Source of the DNA: an uncultured Collinsella sp.
GTDB taxonomy: Bacteria > Actinomycetota > Coriobacteriia > Coriobacteriales > Coriobacteriaceae
Length of the DNA: 19,518 bases
Direction of reading: 5' to 3'
Assembly: GCA_900757285.1 (NCBI GenBank)
Contig: CAAENI010000048.1
Span: 1-19,518 of the forward strand
Part shown: piece after piece, positions 7,566 to 14,116 of the stretch
How positions within the stretch are numbered: position 1 is the first letter of the stretch
How the letters are laid out: the number at the start of each line of letters is the position of its first letter
Program-made: the position numbers and the translations under genes
The notes under the pieces: generated by a model
Told to the model about the DNA's origin: nothing
The model's input: the letters and a program-made list of their open reading frames with translations, nothing else
Databases searched by the model: none

Positions 7566-8705
7566 TTAGTTTCTCCTTAAAAGGAAGAGATACTCTTTCA
7601 CGTGGATATCTCGCTGCCGAAGATTTCTAGAGCCTCTAAACGTATTGTAGTCAGTTTCTATTACTCGTAAATCACCAAGCGTGCTCATAAAAGTAATAAA
7701 ATCGTTATATTCAATAAAACCCTCGCTGTTGTACGAAACCAGTATGAAATCGGCATCGCATTTTTCAATGATTTGGAAAAGCTCAGTTTTCGCTTTCGCC
7801 TTTTTATTGAAATTGGAGCGGTTCCATTCTTTAGGGATTCCAGATACTGTGCTGATGTCTTGTGGCCGTTCGTAGCGTGTCAGCAGGTTTAGCATGAAGT
7901 AATTCGATCCGTATGGATGCTGGTTGTAGGGTGGGTCGAAATATGCAACATTTACATGTGGAGCTTCGCGGATGGCATCGCATGCTTCCAGTCTCGTTAC
8001 GTTAATCTCGCACTCATGTGGAGATAGGGTTGGCAATTCGACTTCGATATTTCCTAGAATGCGAGACAGCGCATTTTTCCCTCGGCCCCCGAAACAGCCA
8101 ATCCCATTGGCGTCCTTATAAAAGCCTTTGAATACTCCCGACGTGTTTACGTGAATGGAGGCACTTGATAGAAGGGGAGCTAAGAAAAAAAACTGCTTCG
8201 ATGGGGGCAGCTTTGCTATCGCCTTTCTCGCGGTGTCCAGATATTCAGCGTTTCTCCGCGTGTAAAAGGCCCTCTCACCCCTCATGATATTGTTGTCGTC
8301 TTTTGGCGCATACAATTCAGCAATAAAGCCATCGCTAACCCACTCCTTCTTGATGAGTTGGGTTAGCTGTTGATAGCTAGTGACTAGTTCATTCCATAGT
8401 TCGTCCGTATAGGTGGAGAGATAACAGCGATTAATGATTTCCGCGTAGGGCTCTAAGTCATTGGACATTAAGTAGTTCGCTTTTGTTTTAAAAAATCTTG
8501 AGACGATTCCCGAGCCAGAGAACACATCAAGGAAGGAAAGCTGATTGGTGCCTAGTTCCTTGGACACTAGCTCAGTTGCATAATCGATTAGAGGGAGAAG
8601 CGATCGCTTGTTCCCCAAATAGGTGACTATTTGCTTGGTGAGGTAATCTTTTTCTGTATAACCATTTACGACATTTTCTAACTGCAATTGTTGCTGTTGC
8701 GGCAT
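7566..8705 (-). CDS. D12-class (Dam-like) adenine-N6 DNA methyltransferase of the restriction-modification pair
   Basis: This 379-aa protein transfers a methyl group from S-adenosylmethionine to adenine N6 and should protect host DNA from the adjacent endonuclease. Motif X is YLGNKRSLLP (29-38), motif I is FLDVFSGSG (58-66, the cofactor-binding loop), and catalytic motif IV is FDPPYNQHPYGSNYF (256-270). The X-I-IV order with the recognition domain between I and IV is the alpha-group or D12 arrangement. AAAGGAAAC lies just upstream of the ATG. The N-terminal glutamine-rich stretch (PQQQQLQLE) is probably disordered. EcoRI itself is paired with a different methylase family, so this is a mixed pairing of endonuclease and methylase lineages. 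Methylase-first order with a 1-nt gap fits the need to modify DNA before cutting. Composition is AT-rich like the endonuclease gene. Confidence 0.92.
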   Translation of the reverse strand: MPQQQQLQLENVVNGYTEKDYLTKQIVTYLGNKRSLLPLIDYATELVSKELGTNQLSFLDVFSGSGIVSRFFKTKANYLMSNDLEPYAEIINRCYLSTYTDELWNELVTSYQQLTQLIKKEWVSDGFIAELYAPKDDNNIMRGERAFYTRRNAEYLDTARKAIAKLPPSKQFFFLAPLLSSASIHVNTSGVFKGFYKDANGIGCFGGRGKNALSRILGNIEVELPTLSPHECEINVTRLEACDAIREAPHVNVAYFDPPYNQHPYGSNYFMLNLLTRYERPQDISTVSGIPKEWNRSNFNKKAKAKTELFQIIEKCDADFILVSYNSEGFIEYNDFITFMSTLGDLRVIETDYNTFRGSRNLRQRDIHVKEYLFLLRRN

Positions 8706-9059
8706 TGGTTCGTTTCCTTTACCTAAGTGTCCCCTGCGGTTATGGTTTGGGAATCGCCTTGCTAATCCCCAGTGCTCGTTTAACTATAGTAATTCATCTC
8801 AACGTGCTATTCATTACATGAGCGGATTTCCTGACAGGTGCTTTTGGTTTTGGCTTGGGCGATTTTCCGTAAGGTTGCGGTGCAGGTTCGACTAATGGCT
8901 CGCTATTTGGTTCGATGTTCTCGGCATGAAATGCAAGTGGAGCGAGTGCCGGTCACGCTCGTCATCTTCGGGTATCTAGCGTTTTGCTTTTTTCTAGCGG
9001 CTTTGTAATTTTTGCTGTTGTTTCGTCCCCGCCCTTAATCTATATCTATTTATTTATCA
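8706..9059. other. 354-nt intergenic region upstream of the methyltransferase gene
   Basis: No gene, RNA or strong hairpin is evident. It must hold the minus-strand promoter of the restriction-modification pair: a -10-like TATAGT reads on the minus strand at 8783-8788 without a good -35 at standard spacing. It also receives the end of the paralogue operon. Two direct CTAGCG repeats separated by a T-rich run lie near 8975-9000 without forming a stem. The region may be the edge of the acquired cassette, but no target-site duplication was recognised. Confidence 0.35.
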
Positions 9060-10046
9060 TCAAGCGCGGTGCCGATATATATCCAGCCAAATAGGCTCTT
9101 TCTCCTTGTTGTCGGCGCACTCTTCTAGCAGGTCATCTATCCGGTTCAGTTCAATCGCTTGCAAGGTCGCGCATACTTCCGGCAAGGGGTGCGTTGCTTT
9201 TCTCGCCCTGAACACGGGCGACAACATCAAGTTCGTGTGTGCCCATCCGGCAAAGCAACTGCCGTAGGGGATAGAGCCACATCTGATCTGCCCATCGCCA
9301 TCGGGATACAGGCAGTCCAATTTTGAGTTCGCGACCAAGCAATAACAAGGTCCCGGCGCCCATGGCCTGCAGTCAATTTCGAGAATGTCGCCCTTTTTGT
9401 ACGGCGTGGGCAGGTCGACATATGCCCCCTTAAACCATGGCCCAAAGATTTCACCCACAATGCAGTCGCGCACCTCGCCACATTCCCCCACTTCCTCTCT
9501 ACAGAGGTATTGAATTTCGCCGGAGATGTTTGCGTAGTAAGTGTAGTCCGGCTGTAGAAAGCCGTCGTAGGGATATGAGCAGCTCGGGTCGTTGGCAAGG
9601 TTGAACAGCTCAATCATCCAGTATGAGGACGATAAATCTGTCATGCCGCCCCACTTGTCTGCGTATGTCTTCATTGCCGCAAGGGCGGCCTGCCACGATG
9701 CCACGGGGAAGGGACCATGCGTGATGGCAGATCCCACTTCGCTATCGATGAAGCTGATTTCGCTGATAAGCAGCACTTTCTTGTTTCCGTCGACGGTCTT
9801 GAGTGCGTCCAAGCAGTCATCGATGTAGTCGATACATTCTTCTGGATCGTACCAATGAAAGGTGTTGCCTGACGAGTTGCGCTCGTCAGCAACCAGCCTG
9901 CTGAGCATCTTCCGTTTGCGGTTGATTTCTATCGACGCGCCACCGATGGTGCGCGCGTAATCATCGCCGCTAAGTAGCTGCGGATTATGCAGCAAATGCT
10001 CTCGCAACTCCGGAGAGTCAATCAAGTTGATTATTTCTTCGTGCAT
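9060..10046 (-). CDS. Uncharacterised protein, stand-alone N-type domain of the paralogue array
   Basis: Function unknown. This 328-aa protein matches the N-terminal half of the two long paralogues. Shared segments are IGGASIEINRKRKML (34-48, against IGGSLKTLDEKRTML), HGPFPVASWQAA (110-121, against DGPFPVASWDAA), SYWMIELF (141-148) and KGDILEIDCRPWAPGP (218-233, against PGDIIKIDSRPFDHGP). It also carries SPELREHL (11-18) and DLPTPYKKGDI (211-221), which resemble motifs of the C-type domain, so it links the two domain types. I chose the ATG at 10046 because GGAGG stands exactly 5 nt upstream, the same layout as in the long paralogues; the frame from 10091 would add 15 residues behind a weaker site. 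It is cysteine-rich, with no signal peptide or membrane segment. It lies last in a three-gene operon, 53 nt after the stop of the preceding gene. Confidence 0.82.
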   Translation of the reverse strand: MHEEIINLIDSPELREHLLHNPQLLSGDDYARTIGGASIEINRKRKMLSRLVADERNSSGNTFHWYDPEECIDYIDDCLDALKTVDGNKKVLLISEISFIDSEVGSAITHGPFPVASWQAALAAMKTYADKWGGMTDLSSSYWMIELFNLANDPSCSYPYDGFLQPDYTYYANISGEIQYLCREEVGECGEVRDCIVGEIFGPWFKGAYVDLPTPYKKGDILEIDCRPWAPGPCYCLVANSKLDCLYPDGDGQIRCGSIPYGSCFAGWAHTNLMLSPVFRARKATHPLPEVCATLQAIELNRIDDLLEECADNKEKEPIWLDIYRHRA

Positions 10047-10099
10047 GATGGCCTCCGGTTTGCCGGTGTGGCTTCTCGTAGATTCGGACATGGCGGCCT

Positions 10100-11173
10100 C
10101 TAGTCAAATAGCTGCGGATACTTTTCCTTGAGCGGCGCCTGATCAAGACGCAGCTCTTCTAGGTTGCGCCTTGCCTTGGATTCCATCCTTATGGTGTCGA
10201 TAAACGCTACAAGTGAGTCGACATACAGGTCGCCGCGCAGGTATGCCTGGGCTGCGATTAAAATCCTCTGCTCGTCTTTGAGCGGTTTTCGATAGTACTC
10301 GAGATTCAGGTAGAGCGGGTCTGGCTCGCCGATGTAGAGGGGAAACGTCTCGTTGTAGGTAATCGAGCAACCAGTAGCACGCATGTTGCTGATATCCCCT
10401 GCATGGCGATAGCGCTCGAGGCGCTGCTGCGCATGATCAAGCCATTCATCAGAACGGTCTGCCTGCCGAAGCTCTGCCTCAAGCTTTGTCCGGTCCCACG
10501 TGGGCAGATCGAACAACGTGAACGGCTCACGGGCACTGCCTTGCGGCGTCCAGACGATATCGCCGGTGTGGAACGGCGTGGGGATATCGACCCAGATGAA
10601 CTCGAATGCGATCTCCCAATCGTTCTCAACGGGGCCGGCTGAAGGGCAATAAACGGAAAGGGCCTCACCTTTACCGTTCACCATGAGCCAATCTTCCCGG
10701 CGATGAGCTTCATCGATATCGAGCGGGCACCGGGTGATGCGTATGCGTGCCTCTGGACGGCTCGCCAGCTCATCATCACCGTGCAACGCCTCGGCACATT
10801 TCTCATAACAGCTGAATGGCGCGCCGAAGGCCCCGCAAAGTTGCCCGTCGGGCACAATCTCCTCTTCATACTGATAAACGTAGCCCGTCCCATTCGTAAA
10901 CGCATCGACGCACTGTTTGTTGTAATCGATTGTCCAGCGCAAGAAGGCATGAAAATCGGGGATGGCCGGCCTTCCAAGACCGGCAAGGGTTGCCTCCAGC
11001 GAACAATTGGGCATGGTTCGGGCGATCTCCTGCCAGGCTTCGCATTTCTGATCGAGCGTGGCAGTTTTCGAAAACCAAACAAAATATGCTGCCTCAATGG
11101 TGCTGGGCTGGAAGTCGATGCTGCGCAGGTGCTCCCGAATGTCCCGGGAGTCCACAAAATCAAAGATGTCCAT
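10100..11173 (-). CDS. Uncharacterised protein, stand-alone C-type domain of the paralogue array
   Basis: Function unknown. This 357-aa protein begins exactly where the C-terminal half of the long paralogues begins (MDIFDFVDSRDIREHL against DIFEFLDSRSIKEHL) and is collinear with it to the end (KEKYPQLFD against KDRYPELFD). Shared landmarks are the MPNC segment, FHAFLR, ITRCPLDIDE (against ITRRPIDPTE), DIPTPFHTGDIV and the final YRKPLKDEQRILIAAQAYLRGDL stretch. It therefore looks like a separately encoded domain, not a random truncation. No catalytic motif of a known enzyme class, signal peptide or membrane helix is visible. The ATG is 2 nt after the stop of the upstream 710-aa gene and its ribosome-binding site (GAGGAG) lies inside that gene, which indicates coupled translation. 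From memory, similar uncharacterised proteins occur in gut Firmicutes; this was not checked. Confidence 0.82.
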   Translation of the reverse strand: MDIFDFVDSRDIREHLRSIDFQPSTIEAAYFVWFSKTATLDQKCEAWQEIARTMPNCSLEATLAGLGRPAIPDFHAFLRWTIDYNKQCVDAFTNGTGYVYQYEEEIVPDGQLCGAFGAPFSCYEKCAEALHGDDELASRPEARIRITRCPLDIDEAHRREDWLMVNGKGEALSVYCPSAGPVENDWEIAFEFIWVDIPTPFHTGDIVWTPQGSAREPFTLFDLPTWDRTKLEAELRQADRSDEWLDHAQQRLERYRHAGDISNMRATGCSITYNETFPLYIGEPDPLYLNLEYYRKPLKDEQRILIAAQAYLRGDLYVDSLVAFIDTIRMESKARRNLEELRLDQAPLKEKYPQLFD

Positions 11174-11175
11174 GG

Positions 11176-13308
11176 TTAGCTCCTCTTTATTTCGAATCGC
11201 TCCGGCGGGGCTATCGTGTCATCGAACAGCTCCGGATAGCGGGTCTTAAGCCCGCCGTCTTCCCCTTCAAACCGCTCGGCTTTTTTCTTGACCAGCGCCT
11301 GCAGCTCGAAAAGACTTGATAGCGCAATAAGTGAGTCAAGACCTAGATTGCCGTCGAGATATGCCCGCACGCCGTACAGAATTCTTGCCTCCGGCTTGAG
11401 CGGGGTACGGCAGTATTCCATATCGAGAAGAAAACAACTCGGCTCTCCGATATGGACGGGGTACTCCAGGGGATATTCAATCTGACAGCCGTAGGCGTAC
11501 ATGTCGCTCGTATCGCCATTTTGCCGATGGTGCCTGAGCAGGTCGTCGGCCTTTTTTGCGGCGCATTCCCTGTAGGTGGAAGGCGGAAGCTCGTCTATGA
11601 CCCGCTGTGTGGTCCATGTCTGCATATTGAGAAGCAGCATGGGGTCGCCAGGGTCGCCGTGACGACAAATGATGTCGCCGGCGTGGAATGGCGTCGGGAT
11701 GTCAAACCACATCAGTTCAAAGGCAAAAGTGGGGTCTTCGCCCTCGCGTTCTTTGTCGATGCAACGCAGCTGGCAATCCATGACCTTGCCATTTGCGTCG
11801 AGCATGAGCTTATCGGCGGCATAGTAGTCTTCGTCCGGATCGATCGGGCGGCGTGTTACTTCAATCGAGGTAGGATTCTCCTCCTCAAGCTCATTCCAGA
11901 TTGCCTCGAAACATTTTTCGTAGCTGGTGTAGGGGCCATAATTGCACCCGCTCTCATGGGGACTTCCCGTCTTGTCCTCAAAGAAATACATGTGCTTGCT
12001 AGGCTGTTTGAACCGGGCGATTTTCTTGCGCTCCCATCTGATGACATCGCGAAGAAAGACATGGAAGTTGGGGGTATTGAACGTGCCGTATCGCCTGTTC
12101 ATCGCACAATTGGGCATGTTTTCGAGAATCTTTTGCCAGGCCTCGATCTTCTGTTGCAGCGTCTTTTCGCTCGAATGGGCGACGATGAACGCCGCCTCGG
12201 GCGTGGTGGGCTCGTAGCCGATGTCTCTCAAATGCTCCTTGATGTCAGGCGAGTCGAGAAACTCGAGAATGTCCGAACGTATGGCGTTGACGGCGGCGCC
12301 GGCCGATGTGCGGTATGGCTGCAAGCAGTCGTGTACGACCGATCCATCCGACCATTGTTTGCCACAGCCGGGGTCATCGTGCAGCTTTTTCGAGAGTTCG
12401 AGCATAAAGGAACAATCATCGGGCAAGTCGCCGGTATAACGTTCGGCGGTGTAGAGCGCAGAGGGCGTGAAGTCGTCGAGGAAGCCGTCCGTGAAATCCC
12501 TCATGCGGAGGGCGCCTTCTTCGACTCCGTAGATTTTGCTCGGATAGGCGCACCAAACCTGGTCTTTGAATGAACTATCGTAGTCGTCTTCGAGCACGAT
12601 GGCGAAACGGGGACCGTGGTCGAATGGCCGACTATCGATCTTGATGATGTCACCGGGGGACCAGGGAGTGTAAAAGACCTCACCATTGGCGCAGAAGTGC
12701 TTGCTTTTGTTCCACGGCAAGTGATCGATGCTTTGATGCGGAGTCCGCTGATTCCGTCGGTCGCTCAAAAAGACCAAGTCTCCCGTCATGGTCGCGGCGA
12801 ATATCAGCGAGGCTTGAGCGCGCGGGCGGTCGTGTAAGTCTTCGGCGGTATAGAGCTTAATCTGCCAGAATGATTCGGACCAATCTTCATCGGAGTCGTC
12901 ATCGACGTATTGCATCATAAGGGTTTGAGCGGCATCCCAAGAGGCAACGGGGAAGGGGCCATCAAAGGTGTCGTGCCCGCGCTCCTCTTCGCTGTAGAAC
13001 ATGCCGGAGACCAGCAAGATACCGCGGTCGCAGTCAACGTTGTAAAGCATGTCGAGTGCAGTGTCGAGTTGTTCGAGGCCGGAGTCGATCGCCTCGGCGT
13101 AATCCGATGAGACCTCTTTGCGAAGCTGCTCGAGCATGGTCCGTTTTTCGTCGAGCGTCTTGAGGGAGCCGCCGATGATCTTACAGAGGGAGCCATCTGC
13201 CATTCCCATGTGTTTGAACATATGGGCACTCAGCTCATCGTTCTTGATGCAACTACAGACGAGCTCCCTGCCAGCGTCGGTGATTATGGTGTCTGCCCGG
13301 TTGTTCAT
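11176..13308 (-). CDS. Uncharacterised two-domain paralogue (710 aa)
   Basis: Function unknown. Residues 1-335 form the N-type domain, with IIGGSLKTLDEKRTMLEQL (44-62), FDGPFPVASWDAAQTLM (115-131), SPGDIIKIDSRPFDHGPRF (217-235) and LYTAERYTGDLPDDC (285-299). Residues 346-710 form the C-type domain, with DILEFLDSPDIKEHL (346-360), NMPNC (397-401), FDIPTPFHAGDI (535-546), GDTSDMYAYGCQ (598-609) and RYPELFD (690-696). It is closely similar along its whole length to the 707-aa paralogue at 14117-16240, so the two arose by duplication. The protein is acidic and apparently soluble, with no P-loop, nuclease or protease motif recognised. The ATG at 13308 is chosen for GGAGG 5 nt upstream; the longer frame from 13341 adds 11 residues. 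It heads an operon with the two single-domain genes and diverges from the macro-domain gene. Confidence 0.85.
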   Translation of the reverse strand: MNNRADTIITDAGRELVCSCIKNDELSAHMFKHMGMADGSLCKIIGGSLKTLDEKRTMLEQLRKEVSSDYAEAIDSGLEQLDTALDMLYNVDCDRGILLVSGMFYSEEERGHDTFDGPFPVASWDAAQTLMMQYVDDDSDEDWSESFWQIKLYTAEDLHDRPRAQASLIFAATMTGDLVFLSDRRNQRTPHQSIDHLPWNKSKHFCANGEVFYTPWSPGDIIKIDSRPFDHGPRFAIVLEDDYDSSFKDQVWCAYPSKIYGVEEGALRMRDFTDGFLDDFTPSALYTAERYTGDLPDDCSFMLELSKKLHDDPGCGKQWSDGSVVHDCLQPYRTSAGAAVNAIRSDILEFLDSPDIKEHLRDIGYEPTTPEAAFIVAHSSEKTLQQKIEAWQKILENMPNCAMNRRYGTFNTPNFHVFLRDVIRWERKKIARFKQPSKHMYFFEDKTGSPHESGCNYGPYTSYEKCFEAIWNELEEENPTSIEVTRRPIDPDEDYYAADKLMLDANGKVMDCQLRCIDKEREGEDPTFAFELMWFDIPTPFHAGDIICRHGDPGDPMLLLNMQTWTTQRVIDELPPSTYRECAAKKADDLLRHHRQNGDTSDMYAYGCQIEYPLEYPVHIGEPSCFLLDMEYCRTPLKPEARILYGVRAYLDGNLGLDSLIALSSLFELQALVKKKAERFEGEDGGLKTRYPELFDDTIAPPERFEIKRS

Positions 13309-13380
13309 AGCAACCTCCAATTCGATCGTTGCCGATAGCATCCGCCAGAGGTTGTGTTTTACGGTCCCATTAACGGGTCT
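13309..13380 (-). promoter_or_regulatory. Leader of the 710-aa paralogue with two conserved blocks
   Basis: Written on the plus strand, the distal block GTCCCATTAACGGG (13364-13377, continuing TCT) and the proximal block TCGATCGTTGCCG (13322-13334) are also found in the leader of the 707-aa paralogue at the same distances, 56 and 14 nt from the start codon, while the sequence between them differs. That pattern suggests selected sites: the distal one could be an operator, and the proximal CGATCG palindrome could act in the RNA or as a second binding site. The distal block also lies 76 nt upstream of the macro-domain start on the other strand and may serve both genes. Confidence 0.5.
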
Positions 13381-13455
13381 GATACGAATCTCTCGTCAAA
13401 CATACTTTTGGAAACCCCACTGGTGCAAGAGTGGCCGCGCGTTGAAAGGAGTGTC

Positions 13456-14046
13456 ATGCAGGAGATGATGTTGGATCTTGTGACGAATAGCGCCGGTATG
13501 GCGGAGGCCTGGGGGGACGCCTTTAGGGGTTGCAAAGGCATTGCGGTGCATTGCTGTGATTTTAGGGCGTTCATTGGACAGCAACCTGATGTCGATGCCG
13601 TCGTATCGCCGGCGAACTCATATGGCTTGATGGATGGCAATTACGACTTGGCAATAACCGATAAGTTTGGACCGGAGCTTGCCGAACGAGTGAGATCGGT
13701 TATTACGGAGCGGTTTTACGGAGAGCAGCCGGTTGGTACGAGCTTTTCAGTTCCAATTCCCGGGCACGAGGACATTCTGCTCATACATACTCCAACCATG
13801 CGGGTTCCCACTCCCATCGTTGACCCTTTGGTTGTCTATCAATGCATGAGGACAACGCTTATGGAAGCGATGCGAACTTCGCGTCAGCGAATCGTGGTTC
13901 CCGCGTTCGGTGGAGCGTGCGGATTACTTCCGTTCAAGAAAATAGCCATGCTCATGTGGGAGGCCTATCTTCAAATCGCTGAACCGCCCGCAGCAATCAC
14001 TTGGGAATATGCGTGGTCACGCAATTTGGAGGAATGGTACCGCTGA
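13456..14046 (+). CDS. Macro-domain (ADP-ribose-binding) protein
   Basis: A 196-aa single macro domain, predicted to bind ADP-ribose or a related nucleotide and perhaps remove it from a target. Visible family features are the strand and asparagine of VDAVVSPANSYG (46-57), the following loop LMDGNYDLAI (58-67, where typical members have a glycine-rich GGVDGAI), HTPTMRVP (111-118) and the phosphate loop VVPAFGGACGLLPF (147-160), in place of the usual GTGxGG. The SPANS-MDG variant differs from the NAAN-GGG form of classic hydrolases, so hydrolase activity is uncertain. I chose the ATG at 13456 because AAAGGAG precedes it; the longer frame from 13354 adds 34 residues and runs through the shared promoter region. 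The gene diverges from the 710-aa paralogue and converges on the 707-aa one, which places it inside the paralogue array in opposite orientation. Confidence 0.82.
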   Translation: MQEMMLDLVTNSAGMAEAWGDAFRGCKGIAVHCCDFRAFIGQQPDVDAVVSPANSYGLMDGNYDLAITDKFGPELAERVRSVITERFYGEQPVGTSFSVPIPGHEDILLIHTPTMRVPTPIVDPLVVYQCMRTTLMEAMRTSRQRIVVPAFGGACGLLPFKKIAMLMWEAYLQIAEPPAAITWEYAWSRNLEEWYR

Positions 14047-14079
14047 TGTACTGATAAACGGCACATCAAAGTGCAACAG

Positions 14080-14112
14080 AAGGGGTCACCGCCGCTGAGG
14101 CGTTGACCCCTT
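14080..14112. terminator. Bidirectional terminator hairpin between macro-domain gene and 707-aa paralogue
   Basis: AAGGGGTCA (14080-14088) pairs with TGACCCCTT (14104-14112). Inside the loop CGCC and GGCG pair around GCTGA, giving one long stem with a single mismatch. It sits between two converging genes and ends 4 nt before the stop codon of the 707-aa gene. The right arm and flank (accccttaatcc) recur at bases 1-12, so it may belong to a repeat family. Confidence 0.7.
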
Positions 14113-14116
14113 AATC

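Noticed and set aside
9060..11173. The two single-domain genes as a frameshifted or broken copy of the fused paralogue
   Set aside because: The C-type domain precedes the N-type domain in transcription order, each has its own start, stop and ribosome-binding site, and both are complete, so a simple frameshift cannot explain them.
11452..12573. 373-codon plus-strand frame inside the 710-aa paralogue, and the similar 296-codon frame at 14561-15451
   Set aside because: Both are antisense to the two long paralogues at matching positions. They recur because the sense genes are duplicated; the sense frames have ribosome-binding sites and whole-length conservation.
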